Shown here in pieces: positions 34,744 through 47,303 of a DNA stretch of 64,000 nt; the stretch's first letter is position 1, and each line of letters starts with the position of its first letter. The stretch covers positions 928,501 through 992,500 of the forward strand of contig JALBUN010000015.1 of NCBI GenBank assembly GCA_025174535.1, written 5' to 3'. The DNA comes from Cantharellus purpuraceus. Lineage: Eukaryota; Basidiomycota; Agaricomycetes; Cantharellales; Hydnaceae. A program made the position numbers and the translations under genes. Under the pieces are notes generated by a model. That model made no database searches. It saw nothing but the letters and a program-made list of their open reading frames with translations, and had not been told where the DNA came from.

Positions 34744-35689
34744 GTCGTGGAAGAGAGGAGTGAGGGCATGCACCAATGTGTCTGCACTATTTATGTAGGA
34801 CCATGTAGGGCGGACATGGGCGACATGTAGATGACAGCCATGGACCGGGGCAAACACTTGTCTGGAAGTTGCCAATAACGTTGCCAAAGACCGGGATAAG
34901 GACCATCTAGAAATTGAGAGTCAATAATATCCGGCAATTCCTATCTTCCTTTGTATACTTGCATATTCAATCCTGTTTCCAAATGAGCAAAGCTTCTTTA
35001 TCCCAGGCTTGATCTTCGCTTACATCTGTCTTCGAGTGCATTGAACAGACTCTTATAGACAGAGGCGCTATAGGCGGATGACGGTTTTGGGAAATTAAGG
35101 AAACTCTGGTAATTACAACCATATTCTGTTTTTCTGCTCCGACTAAAACTTACAATTTACCAAGGTTGAGTGAACGATATACGTCTATCTCTTCCTAACA
35201 GGACCCCCTGACCAAGGCGAGCGAGATTTTGAAGCCACACCGGATAATGCTACGGCAACGCCGGAGCTTTTGTGAAAATAACCGCCACATTCTCATCTGA
35301 CTTGACATAAGTGAGCCTTGCCTCGTGGAAGGCTATTCTTTCGCGAATCCAATGGTACTTGGCATTTATGCATGTGTTTTGTCCGGCTATAATGTGTCGC
35401 GTTATATGCATTGAAGGTTGTCACGCCGAGTATGAATTAGGTTAGTGGTGAATGTCGTAAAACAAAATGACAGATCCAAACTAAATGCTTGGCACCAGGT
35501 GTCAAGGTTATATATTCACGTCCACGCGACTCGTGGTATTTGAACTCCAAATTACGGCAATTTCGGCACATACTCAGACATAATCACCAATGGATCTGAA
35601 TAGATGATTGGGTCGGATTGAATTTCAGTACGGCGGAGAACAAGACTTAGGTTTTTGGTGCCTTTTAAGTAATGGAGGACGCGCTGCAT
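34744..35689. other. Aquaglyceroporin upstream region
   Basis: No gene. Holds the presumed promoter of the aquaglyceroporin gene. Part of it (34744-34990) is also found at about 35945-36120 in the truncated copy. Confidence 0.5.
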
Positions 35690-36010
35690 ATCATATGGGG
35701 AGGGGAGAGCATGCGAAGAGGGGGTCATGGGCGGGAGAATGCGAAGGGGGAAATGGGCGTACGTCTTTGGGGGATTCGGCGACGTTGGTGTTTGGGCTCA
35801 ACGTAACCTGGGAGGGGGGCGAGGCGTGTATGAGGTTGTTCATATGCTGCGACTCGGGTAAATCGAGGGCCAGGGCTAATGTAGTCGTTTTTGGAGGGCG
35901 CGGGCTGGGATGCGTTTCCGCTGCCAACTCTCGACGTGGTAGGGGGAGCACTGTGCGCCCTACTTATGTAGGACCGTGTAAGGGCGGCAATGGGTAACAT
36001 ATAGCTGTCA
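35690..36010 (-). pseudogene. Truncated aquaglyceroporin 5' copy
   Basis: Matches the 5' end of the aquaglyceroporin gene in the same orientation: the leader codons around KNDYI and ESQHMNNL, and then the small second exon (plus-strand CGTACGTCTTTGGGGGA at 35758, compare 34410). The part of exon 1 that encodes transmembrane helix 1 is missing and the frame is broken. A partial tandem duplicate; the shared sequence continues upstream to about 36120. Confidence 0.7.
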
Positions 36011-36497
36011 TTTCCAGGACCGGGACATTGATGAATACCATCTGGACGTTGAGAGTCAACAATCATACGGTGATACTTTCGTATACTTGCATTGCACCCA
36101 ATCCTGTTTTCTAATGAGCAAGGCGTCTCTGTCCCAGTCACTTACACCTGGCCTTGAGTGCATTGAAGGTTGCTCCTATATGTACAATGAATGGCTGTAA
36201 TAGCTTTGACTTGTCACTTTGACATCTATGCACCATCGCTGCGCCCAACGGTCACGTGTCACATTACAATGGCGCGGGCGAACGTTGTTCTGCGTGCCAT
36301 CACCTCGCACTGCCGCCTCGAGTTCCCCATGCCCTCCCCGCCGCCCCCGCACAACGCACGTGCTACTGGCAATACGGCGCGATCTGTGAGTGACACGGTC
36401 AGATGCCAACACTTTCAGATCATCCATCCATAGAATCCTGAGACCACACTACACAGAAGGGCTTAGATCTACAGCTGTTTGAATCTCATGCCAGGTG

Positions 36498-36873
36498 TGT
36501 TGGAGTATCGAGGCTGTATGGGATGATTTTCCCTGAGAAGGTCTTGTTTATGGTCCCGAAATTGTATATTTTCACTTTATGGCCTTAAAATATCAGCATA
36601 TTGTAGGAATTAAATGCACAGCAGATTGGTTCTAACAAGTGTACACCTCAGTGAATGGACTTCACTAAGTTATATATCATGATAACTACCTAACAAGTGT
36701 ACTGATACTATGTTAGTATAGGATTACCCTGGGTGATATAATGGACATACCACCTCAGTGAATGGACTTCACTGAGGTGACTGTTTGACATTCAACCAGC
36801 TTTTATACCTGGCAACAGGTGCCCTGCGCACGGACCTACACTCGGGCTTACATGAGTGTTTATGGTTCCAACA
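36498..36873 (-). repeat. LTR of copia D (3' LTR)
   Basis: 376 bp with termini TGTTGGAG...GGTTCCAACA, next to a polypurine tract (minus-strand GGGGGAG, 36875-36880) at the end of the copia D coding region. Contains TATAAAAGC (minus strand, about 36802-36811) as a possible TATA box, and two copies of CACCTCAGTGAATGGACTTCAC (36645 and 36751). The second copy is a perfect 12-bp hairpin. Confidence 0.8.
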
Positions 36874-36889
36874 CTCCCCCTTAAGCTCG

Positions 36890-38690
36890 ATGTAGTCCCA
36901 CCAACTCAGTAAGGTGTGTGAGTGCCGGTGAGGCGAGTGGTTTCATGAGCATGTCAGCGGCCATGTTGCTAGTTGGGCAGTAGTGGATGGATATGAGTCC
37001 TCTTTGTACCACATCACAGATAAAGTGGTACTAGATATCGATATGTTTCGTTCGTGAGTGGAATTTGTTGTCCTTTGACACTATGATAGCTGACTGGTTG
37101 TCACAGTACAGTGTGACTGGTTTAGAAAGTGGTTGCACAATCTCAGATATGAACATTCAAATCCACATGGCTTCTTTCATTGCATGAGTGGCTGTGACGT
37201 ACTCTGCTTTGGTGGTGGATAGCATGACGATTGACTGTTTTTTTGAGCTCCAGGATACGGCACTGACGTCTATGGTGAATATGTAGCTGGAGATCACGTG
37301 CTGGTGTTCCTGTGTGCTGCCATCTGCATCGGTGAATCCTTCCAGCCCATTGCGGTTCTGTAGCATAGGTTGTGCCCAGGTAAAGTTCCCTCGTTCTCTG
37401 ATCACTAGCTTCTGGCTAACGGTTCCCTTTAGGTATTTGAATACCCTTTTAACTGCCTCCCAGTGCGGCTTTCCCGGGTTCTGCATGAACTGGGATAAGA
37501 AGGTTACTGCAAATGCAATGTCTGGGCGGGTGCTGAGGGCTGCATACATTAGTGAGCCAATCACTTCCTGGTATGACACCCCTTGCATGGCTTCATGTTC
37601 ACATGGTGTGGATGGGCATTGACTAACACTCAGTTTGTCCTGTGGGTTGAGTGGTGCCGCAAGTGAATTTGCATTTTCCATCCCAAATCGCTCTAATATC
37701 TTCATGATATAGGCTTTCTGTGAGAATGAAATGGTGCATGTAGTGTGATCTCATTTGATCTCAATTCCAAGCAGCCAATGTAACTCACCCAGGTCTTTTA
37801 TCTTGAATCTGGTATGTAGCTGGTCCTTGAACTCATGGATCACTGATTTGCTGCTGCCGGTCATCGTTAGGTTGTCTACATCGGCCATGATGACAATACT
37901 GTCTGAGTGGGTGTGTCTGTAGAAGACTGCATGCTCGACCTTGCAGCATGAGTATCCTAGATCATATAAGACTCTTGATAACAACTCATACCACTCCCTT
38001 CCAGCTTGCTTCAGCCCATAGATTGCATGTTGCAGGAGACAGACCTGGTGTTCCCTACCAGGAACTTCGTAGCCCTTCAGCTGCCACATGTAGATTGTCT
38101 CCTTCAATGGTGCATTGAGATAGGTGCCATCTACGTCGGTTTTCTCAATCTCCCAATTGTTTCTAGAAGCTAGGGCACATATAATGCGTATTGCGGTGAG
38201 TTTTGCAGTTCAGGAAAAGGTCTCATGATAATCGATGCCTGCAGCCTGTGAGAAACCTTGTGCAATGAACCTGCTCTTCCGGCTGGCTATGTCACCTTCT
38301 GCATCCCATTTGTACTGCAAGACGATCCTGCTTCTAACGATATTCACATCCTTTGGAGGGTCAACTAGCTTCCAGGTGCCCATCCTCTCATGTTGTTTTA
38401 GTTCCTTCTGTATTGATTCGTCCCACTCAGGCCAGTCATCTTGAAATCAGGCATCATCTACATCCTGTGGGTCATTCATGATGGTTTGCACTGTTGCCAC
38501 AGCCATTGCAACCTCAATGGGTGAGTCGTGCTCCTCCTCAGTCATTGTGACAACCTTGGCGTGTCCAACATCTGTTGCAGTGGTCGCAGGGGCTTTCTCC
38601 CTTGGTGCCTGTAGGCCTTGTGGGAGTGCGGAGTCCATTGGTCATCCTGTGGCTGATCCTCATCCTTCCATGATGTCTCAAGCATAAGCG
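36890..38690 (-). pseudogene. Copia D reverse transcriptase / RNase H
   Basis: RT C-terminal part with LLQHAIYGLKQAGREWYEL, LLGIEIK and the RNase H region (RPDIAFAVTFLSQFMQNP; KKQSIVMLSTTKAEYV; CDNQSAIIVS). The YVDD catalytic box is altered: MADVDNLT has Asp in place of Tyr and Asn in place of the second Asp. Stops separate 37157-37705 from 37751-38107. Upstream, 38447-38680 is a linker or RT N-terminal region up to the LTR insertion. Confidence 0.8.
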
Positions 38691-38723
38691 CTCGGTTTAC
38701 ACACTCACTGTCCACAACCTTGT

Positions 38724-39431
38724 TGTTGATTATGGGAGAAAGGGGTTAGGAGAGAGGGGACAGGAGCACATAGGAGGCTCAGGAGGTTGAGGGGGAGGTA
38801 GGAAAGCGAGGGGAAATGGTTAGGAGGGAAGAGGAGAAGCCCCTGTAAGCTCCACACCCATCAGATTATTCTCCTATATTTCTTTTATATTTTATTTCAT
38901 CATTTTTCCCTATTGGCTCCACCCCCCATTTCGTTTTTATCACAAGTTTCCTTCCCATGTTTCAAATGATTCAGGACTTTTATCACATGTTCTAAAGACA
39001 CATATCTTGTATAAAACACGCTTAGCTAGATATGAAATGGATCAGAGAATTTACTCTCACTTGTTTTTGTTGACTGTGTCTGAACTACTTGTTTCTGGAA
39101 TAACTCCAGAACGAACGCGTATTCCTACTATCTTTTGCATACTTCTCTAAATTATTGCAACATCTATTCGAATCCCAGTTTGCGAAGCCTAAGCTCCACT
39201 GGTTGATTTTATATTAAGCATTTACTCTCGTTCGAGTCATCTGCTCCTGATCCCTGCTCAAATTGTCAATATCTAGACGAGGACTACACCAAATCTCATC
39301 AAATTTCGTACGAGGATACTCCCAAGATATATCCTCAATTCTACTATGCATACACCCAGTTCCCATCACTCCCTCTGTCATTATTCGAAATCTACTCTCT
39401 ACACCTCCCCAGCAAGGCGAAATTTCCAACA
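38724..39431 (-). mobile_element. Solo LTR, family A (in copia D)
   Basis: 708 bp, TGTTGATTATGGG...GGCGAAATTTCCAACA, with a perfect 5-bp target duplication CTTGT (38719-38723 and 39432-39436). No internal retroelement sequence, so an LTR-LTR recombination product. Reverse orientation relative to the copy at 57347. Confidence 0.9.
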
Positions 39432-39436
39432 CTTGT

Positions 39437-40540
39437 GTCTCAGTTTCAGGGATCTTGAAGTCCCTAAGGGGATCAGTGAGCGTTTCTTGCCCACCATCTG
39501 CTGTGAGTCATTGATCAGTTGGTGGTGCAGGAGTCACTGCAGGGGTGTGTCTTTCATTGGCATCCTGGGGCAATGATCGTGATATGGGCCTTCTGGTGGG
39601 CTGGTCACTGAGCCCCTCAGGGCCACTGGGTATGTGGATCAGAACCCCATTGAGTGTTATGTTGCGTTCGATGCTGCTGTGGCATGACCCTGGCAGGTAT
39701 ATCCTATGCCCTTTACTTTCACCACTGTACCCCATCCAGCACCCCTCTTTGCTCTTTTCCTCAAGCTTCCCTCGGTCTGGTCAAAGCACATGGACATGTG
39801 TATCCCATTCAGGTAGTCCAGTGAGGTCAGGCTTATGTCCATACATCATTTCAAAGGGTGTTTTGCCATCTAGCAAATGTGTGGAGGTACAGTTTTTTAG
39901 CCACATAGCATGGTGAATTGTCTCTGGCCACAGCATCTTCAGCAGGTTTGCAGTGATTAGCATGGCATGTGCATGTTCAAGAAGCATTTGGTTGAGTCTT
40001 TCTGCTACACCATTTTCCTCTGGCATATCATGTATGGTGAGACTCCTTACTGTGCCTCTGGCCTTCAGGTGTGCTGTGAATTCATCAGATAAAGTATTCT
40101 CCTCTGCAGTCACTTTGGAGGCGCTTGATCTTGATGCCACATTGTGTTTCCAGCCAGGCTTCATATTCACAGTAGCGTGCCAATGTTTCACTCTTCTTGG
40201 CTATGGTGTTCAGGTGCGTCCATTGCGTATGATCATCAGTAAAGCTGACAAAGTATTCATGATGGTTTTGGCTCCTTGGGTTTGCTGGACCCCAGACGTC
40301 TGAGTGTATCTTTTCACCAGTTTGCTGGCACGGTTGCCGACTTGCTCCTTGGGTACAGGCTTCCATGTTGGCTTGGCCTTTGCACAAGCTTCACAGAAGG
40401 TGGGTTCGCTTGACATATCAAGATCTATCCTGGTGATAACCCTGTCTTGGACTAAGTTCTTTGCAGTGCATGGTGATATGTGTCCCATGTGACGATGAAG
40501 CTCATCTAGTGATATCAGTTTGCTAACCATGTTTGCAGTG
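39437..40540 (-). pseudogene. Copia D integrase
   Basis: Zinc-binding region ELHRHMGHISPCTAKNLVQ with CEACAKAK, then the core with RLQSDCRGEYF (second catalytic Asp) and EENGVAERLNQMLLEHAHA (catalytic Glu), and LLDGKTPFEMMYGHKPDL towards the C-terminus. Frameshifts near 40210 and 40080. Confidence 0.85.
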
Positions 40541-40927
40541 TTTGGTGAGTGGTATTGGCGATCGACCCTGTATAGTCCATTGATGAGTGGGACCCTTCCT
40601 ATGATCGCTCCATGTGCATCTCAGATACTGCATTTTTGGTCCTTTAGCATTGCCAAGTAGCCAGTGATGTCGCAGCAAGCAAGTGACACCAAGGTGAATG
40701 CCAGATCAGGGCAGTATAATGCATCCTTCAGGGTGACCTGTGTAGATGTGTTTCCATTTGGGACTGAAACCTATATTGACCCCACCCCTGTAGCATGAAA
40801 TATTGTTTTGTTGGCCACTTTGATGGGTTGTGGATTTTGACAAACTGTATGAACCGGTGTTGGTCATGTGCCTAGATGCACCTGAGTCATAGATGTCAAC
40901 TCCTTGTTCGGAGAGTCCTGTGCTCAT
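40541..40927 (-). pseudogene. Copia D protease
   Basis: Contains the aspartic protease motif in VDIYDSGASRHMTN, the copia-type D-S-G-A with the following His. The frame is broken after SYSLSKSTTHQ. Confidence 0.8.
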
Positions 40928-41612
40928 GCATGATAGCTCGGGTCCAGCAAATGTGGTGGTGAATGCATGGTCATCATTGCAGCTGCGTTAGATGACTCGT
41001 TCTTCTTGCCATCTGTAGACTTGCCCTTTTTCTTTTTGGATCTGCATTTGGATTTGATGTGTCCTTTCTTGCTGCAGTTCCAGCATTCCACATCCATCTT
41101 AGAATCTGACTTGGAGCTGCTACCCTGGTTGTTGCTGTTTCCCTGGCTATGTCCCTTTCCTTTTGTAGCAAGAGCATTCTCAGATGACTTCAGTTGTTGT
41201 TCCTCGATTGACAACCAATTGAATTCATCAAGCAGTGATTCAACTATGATGGCAGGTTGAAGCTTGATCTTGGCATGCCTGGCAGACATGGATATGGCAT
41301 TTATGAGGGGGTGGTAGGATTTTGGGAGGGATCTGAGGATAATGGTGACCATCTCGGTGTCATTGAGCCTGTCCCCCATTGCAGTGAGCTGTTCTTGCAT
41401 CTTCATTAAGCTCTTGAGATACATCTGAATGTTTGCATCGTCTTCACACTTTGTTTCATATATGCAACATCAAATATCAACCTTAACAGCTATTGCCTTC
41501 ATCTTGTGCTTGGCACACATGGCATACCTGGTTTGCCATTGCAAGCTTCTGAGTCTCAATTAAGAGGCTCTCTGGGATTGTAGTGAAAATCTGGGCTTTT
41601 ATCACAGCCTCT
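40924..41612 (-). pseudogene. Copia D gag
   Basis: UBN2-type gag C-terminal part: SLMKMQEQLTAMGDRL, LRSLPKSYHPLINAI and a CCHC zinc knuckle CWNCSKKGHIKSKC, followed by a Lys-rich tail and Ala-Ala. The N-terminal part is missing and upstream codons (41425-41612) contain stops. Confidence 0.85.
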
Positions 41613-41614
41613 TG

Positions 41615-41826
41615 TGTTTTGGAACCTGCAAAATTATGGTGTTAGGGCAAACTCTAAATCACCACAATTCCGTGAATGAACAGCTGAGAAGAAAACAACT
41701 CCAGAAACAATTTAACATTTGTACTTTGGTTACAATCCTTTGTATTGGTCAATGCAGACTATACGCAGAAAAGTAATACTTTTCTTAGCAGCAAGAAATG
41801 AATAAGACTTCCAGAGTCTAGAGTTC
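41615..41826 (-). repeat. Repeat C, reversed copy, part 1
   Basis: Starts TGTTTTGGAACC and continues to the chromovirus insertion. Its other part resumes at 51232. The joined sequence reads across the chromovirus target site without loss. Confidence 0.8.
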
Positions 41827-42343
41827 TGTTATGACTATATTCATTAACGACCAGATCCCTGTCCGATCCACTCAGATCCCCGCACATATGAAATCTATAC
41901 TCCATTTGGGAACCGCCACGTCTCCATCTACCTGTCCGATTGTCACCGCCGATTCCGCCCATCCATCTCCGGTTCCGATTGATGCATCAGCATCACCATA
42001 GGAACCCAGACATCCGTCCCCATCGGACTCGGACATACTCATGTAAGGCCATCGGCCTCGGAGACCCATCACCAGAGTAATTATTATTAGATTTCAAAAT
42101 ATGTATTTAAGTTGCCTGACTGGGGACTTCATTCCCCAGTTCAAATATTGAATCATGCCTAGTTCCTAAGTCCAATCCTAACTCTCTAAGTCTCACTCCA
42201 CCTCCAAAATCTTGGACACCGGTATTAGTGAGGGCGCAGCACATAAGCTGAAGCCAAGTCTGTTCTGACCCCCATGATGTGCTCCGACTCTGACCCAACC
42301 TCCAACCCAATCTCTGACCCCCAATCGGACCTAGTGCGTAACA
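41827..42343 (+). repeat. Chromovirus 5' LTR
   Basis: 517 bp, TG...CA ends with 5-bp TGTTA/TAACA inverted termini. A solo reversed copy lies at 63223-63822 and the interrupted 3' LTR at 50037-51231. Confidence 0.9.
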
Positions 42344-42420
42344 GTATATTCAGACTGCCATACTCACTCCTACCAATGCCACGATCCACCACCAATTCCA
42401 AACACGCATGAACCGTTGAG

Positions 42421-43494
42421 GTGCCCGCTCCCAGCATCGACACCATCCCTGAGGTCGTTGAAGAACCGACGGACCACATAGAGGCTGTCAATGAAGAAGA
42501 TGACACCCTGCCCTCTCCAAATCTGGCGCAAGCCATCTCCCTGCTCGCCAGCGGCATCTGTAACCCACAAGCTCCTAAGTCCTGGACCAAGGTCCAAGAA
42601 CCTGACCCCTTTGATGGCTCCGATCTGCGAAAGCTCCAGCTGTTCTTGGTGCAATGCCGGTTGAATTTCCACGACCGCCCTGACGCATTCACATCTGATC
42701 GGGTGAAGGTCACCTTCACCATGTCCTATCTCAAGGGCACCACACTGGACTACTTCGAGCCAGCGCTCATGGACAACTCCGATGACCCGATATGGTCAGA
42801 AGATTACTCTGACTTCATCTCCAAACTTTGGACCAATTTCAGTCCTTACAACCCTGAGGCCAATGCTGAGAACGAACTCGATTGACTTCGGATGAAGGAA
42901 AATCACAAAATCGCTAAATACATTGTGAGTTTCCAGCAGCTAGCTCCGAAAGTCCAATGGGGCGACGCTGCACTCCGATGCCAATTTTACGTTGGTCTCC
43001 CATCCCACATCAAGGACAAGATATCACACGTCAGTAAGCCGGATACTTTGGTTACCCTTTGCAAGCTCGCCCAATCCATTGACGCTTGTTATTGGGAACG
43101 TCAATCTGAGGTCTCCTGTGAAAATTCAGCCAACAACAAATCGGACAAATCATCGGACAAGACCCCAAAGTCCAACAAGGGGTCCAATAAGAGGACCACC
43201 GCCAACTCAGGCCAGAAGTCAAACACTGGTAATGCTGCCGGTTCTGGTTCCGGTCAGAACAATTCTGGCACCAGCAATAACTCCGGAGCTCACAAGAGTA
43301 CTCCGGACCTCTCCACCAAGCTGGGGAAGGATGGAAAACTTACCCAGCAGGAATGCCAGCACCGCATGGACAACAACCTCTGTCTGTTCTGTGGAAAGCC
43401 TGGCCACCAAGCCAAGGATTGCAACAAGGCAACCTCATCCGCAGCAAAGGCAAAGGGCCATGCCACCAATGCCACGACGGACCCAAAAAAATAG
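42421..43494 (+). pseudogene. Chromovirus gag
   Basis: Single frame with one in-frame TGA (42883-42885). Retrotransposon-gag region with VQEPDPFDGSDLRKLQLFL and LKGTTLDYFEPAL, then QFYVGLPSHIKDKI, a Ser/Asn-rich linker and the CCHC zinc knuckle CLFCGKPGHQAKDC. Pol follows in a different frame. Confidence 0.88.
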
Positions 43495-46400
43495 TAAGCA
43501 GTCGTATAGCCTCTGTATGGGCTGAGGGCTGCATTGGTACTCCCCGTACGACAAACGAGGTCCACCTGAATGCATCCGCTCTTTCCCACTCCGACTCCCT
43601 TACCCTCCTCGTCTACTCCGACTCCATTCCCGATACTGCTATTCAAGCGTTAATTGACTCCAGTTCTACTCACTGTTTCCTCAATTCCTCTTTTTCCGAT
43701 TTACATAAACTCCATACATACACCATAACTCTGATACCACTCTGATTATTTGATGGCACTACTAATGCTGTTATTTCACGAGCTATAGATCTGTCTATCC
43801 GTTTTTCTGTCAGAGAAATCCAGAACCTTACATTCTATGTTACACCGCTTGACTCCAGCTGTTCTGTGGTTCTCAGACATAACTGGCTCACCCGCTACAA
43901 TCTGTTGATTGACTGGGCATTGGGCCATATCACATTCCATTCTCCAGTACAGGCTGTGTCATCCCTGACATCACCAGCAACTATAGGTGCGAAACTATCT
44001 TCCACCTCTGCTGACTCTGCTCTGATAGATACTCTGTCTACCCCGCCGTTTATATCACTGGTGGACGCTATGGTCTTCGCCAGACTAAGCAAACTGGATG
44101 GTTCTCACACATTCCAGGTCCACCTCTCTGATCCGATATTCCCCGCCGCTCGTTCTGCCTGATCAACTCCACCAGACCTATCTATGGTTCCTAAGGAGTA
44201 TCATGAGTTTGCCGACGTGTTCAGCAAGTCTAAAGCCGACTCCCTACCAGAACACCGACCATATGATCTCAAGATCGAACTGGATGACAACTCCATCCCT
44301 CCACTTGGCCCTATCTACTCGCTATCCCAAAAAGAGCTACTGGCTCTCCAAACATTCATAGATGAGAACTTGGCTACAGGCTTCATCCGCTCATCCCTAT
44401 CTCCTCATGGAGCTCCGGTCCTATTTGTCCGCAAAAAGGATGGATCACTCTGTCTGTGCGTCGACTTCCGTGGACTCAACAAGATCACCAAGAAAGACTG
44501 ATACCCAACACCCCACACCACGGACCTACTCGAGAGTCCTCGAAAGGTGAAGATCTATTCCAAAATAGACCTCTGACATGCCTACCATCTAGTCTGCATC
44601 CGAGAAGGCGACGAATAGAAAATGACCTTCTGCACACGATATGGATCTTTCGAGTGGTGCGTCATGCCCTTCAGACTAACCAATGCTCCGGCCGCCTTCC
44701 AGAGGTTCATGAATGATACCTTCACCGACCTCCTCAATGTGACTGTCCTCGTTTACTTAGACGACATTTTGGTATATTTGGACAATGAAGAAGAACATCG
44801 GACACATGTCCGAGATGTACTCTGATGTCTCTGAAAGCATGGTCTCTTCGCCCACGCTGACAAATGCGAATTCCACTCCGACTCGGTCGAATACCTAGGC
44901 TATATCCTCTCCCTGGCAGGATTGACAATGTCTGATGACAAAATCAAAGCCATACAGGAATGGCTGGAACCACAGAAAGTCAAGGACATACAGTCCTTCC
45001 TGGGGTTCACCAACTTCTACCACCGCTTCATTCATGGCTACTCCGATATCACTGTTCCGCTCACCCGGCTCACTAGGAAGGGTATCCAATGGAATTTCAC
45101 TGACGAATGTAGACAGAGCTTTGAGACCTTGAAGAAGGCCTTGACTTCCGCTCTGATACTGACTCATTGGGTTCCAGATGTCCCAATCCTATTAGAGACC
45201 GATGCCTCCGACTATGCACTTGCTGTGATCCTGTCCATCATCTCTCTGGACGATGGACAAGTCCATCTGATCGCTTTTCACTCGCGTACATTTACGTCCC
45301 CCGAACTGACGTCCATGACAAGGAGCTCCTTGCCATATATGAAGCCTTCCAGATATGGAGACACTACCTTGAAGGCCCCTCTGATCCGGTGGATGTCATA
45401 ACTGACCACAAGAACTTGGAATACTTCTCCACAACAAAACTACTCACCCGGAGACAAGTCCGATGGTCCGAATACCTATCTCAGTTCAGTCTCATTATCC
45501 GTTTCCGTCCTGGTTGACTCGGAGCAAAGCCCAACGCTTTAACTAGACAATGGGACATCTACCCTAAAGAGGGGAATAGCGACTATGCCACTGTAAACCC
45601 ACACAACTTTCGCCCTGTGTTTACTAACAAGCAGCTGGCATCGTCCCTACGAGCATCCACCCTCATGACTCCCACCCTCCGAGCTGTCACCATTATGGAC
45701 ATCGACCAACTCCGCTCTGACATCCGCTCATCACTCCGATCTGATCCTGTTGCAGTTAAACACTTGGACAACCCTTCCGATCCGAAATGGTCACTTGACC
45801 CTGAAGGACACCTCTGACACAACAACCGGATATACGTCCCCGACACCAATGGCCTCCGACTCCAAGTTTTGCAGTATTATCATGATCACCCGATCTCAGG
45901 CCATTTCGGGCAAAATCACACACAAGGATTAATCCGACGAGACTACGTATGGCCTAAAATGCAAGAATACATTCAACACTACTGTAACTCCTGCACCACA
46001 TGTATGCGCTCAAAATCGCAAAGGCACAAACCCTACGGAACGCTTAAGCAACTTCCAGTCCCGGAGCAACCATGGAACTCCATCTCCATGGATTTCATAG
46101 AGAAGCTCCCCCCATCGCTCAGATACGACACCATACTCGTGATTGTCAACAGGTTCACTAAACAGTCACTATTCATTCCGATCCATGATACCATCACCTC
46201 CGCCTCACTAGCTAAATTGTTCGTTCTCCACATATTCTCTAAACACGGAGTCCCATCACATATCATGTCCGATCGAGGCTTGGAGTTCGTGTCCTCCTTC
46301 TTCTGCACATTAGGAAAGGCTCTTGACATGAAGCTTCATTTCACCTCCGGATACCACCCTGAAGGAGACGGACAAATGGAATGAATGAATCAGTCCCTGG

Positions 46401-47149
46401 AACAATACCTCTGAATCTATTGTAACTATCAACAAGACAACTGGGCTGATCTACTTCTGATCGCAGAGTTTGCCTACAACAATGCTCTGAACGTGACTAC
46501 TGCTAATAAAGGCTATCACCTGAACATCTCCATCCACCCTGAGAAAGAACTTGCCTCCACCAAAGCCCGCCAATTCGTAACCAACCTCGATCAACTACAC
46601 CAACATCTCCAAGAAACCATCTCTGATGCCCAGAAACAATATCAAGTTTCCGCAGACCGACGCTGCATTCCGGCTCCGGACCTGCAAATCGGAGACAAAG
46701 TATTCGTTAAGGCTGAACACTTCCGGACCACCCGCCCATTGAAGAAACTCTCCGAGAAATACTTAGGTCCTTATGAGGTCATTGCTCGCGCAGGCAGCAG
46801 GTCCTTCACCCTCCGCCTCCCAGACCACTTCTGAGCAGTTCATCCAGTTTTCCATATATCAATGCTCGAACCCACTACTATGAACAAGATCTCCGGTCAC
46901 ACGCAACCCCCACCTCCCCCGATCATCATCGAAGGAGACAATGAATATGAGATATCTGAGATCCTGGACTCAAAGATTGACCATCGATACAAGTGCAAGC
47001 TCCAGTACTTAGTTAAATGGACTGGATACGAAGGCACCGACGAAGAGTCCTCATGGATCTCCATGTCCAAACTCGATCACACATCTGAATCCGTCTCCGA
47101 CTTTCACTCCGCTTATCCAGACAAACCTGGCCCCCTTATGAATCTTTAA
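43495..47149 (+). pseudogene. Chromovirus pol with chromodomain
   Basis: Protease-like ALIDSSSTHCF (Ser where Gly is usual) and [15 protein letters not shown] with [32 protein letters not shown] and catalytic YLDDILVY (44757-44780). RNase H with [12 protein letters not shown], shifting frame near 45310. Integrase with a zinc-binding segment (YHDHPISGHFGQNHT; CTTCMRSK), SMDFIEKLP, SDRGLEF and a GYHPEGDGQ segment. The chromodomain QYLVKWTGYEGTDEESSWIS (about 47005-47065) defines the chromovirus lineage. Eleven in-frame TGA codons (43743, 44160, 44499, 44574, 44823, 44832, 45515, 45815, 46382, 46412, 46832) and one TAG (44616) break it. Confidence 0.9.
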
Positions 47150-47303
47150 GTTCGATTACTAATGCTAATTCTATTATCTCGCATCATCATTTTATTACAA
47201 GTCACAAGGGAAATTACAAGCCTGCCCAAAAAATTCCGAAGGAATATCACTCCAACTCATTTTTCTCCGCTCCGAAATTTATAATCATAATCATTTTTTA
47301 TTT

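Larger units (their letters stand above)
36874..41614 (-). mobile_element. Ty1/copia element D, 5' truncated
   Basis: Internal region of a copia retrotransposon on the minus strand in the order gag (from 41612), protease, integrase, RT and RNase H (to about 36890), then polypurine tract and LTR. The gag N-terminus and 5' LTR are missing: the sequence switches to repeat C at 41615. Interrupted by a solo LTR at 38724-39431. Numerous stops and frameshifts make it inactive. Confidence 0.85.

Noticed and set aside
38724..39431. LTR family A as a DNA transposon or MITE
   Set aside because: Complete copies have only 5-6 bp inverted TGTTG/CAACA termini and 5-bp TSDs, as expected for solo LTRs.
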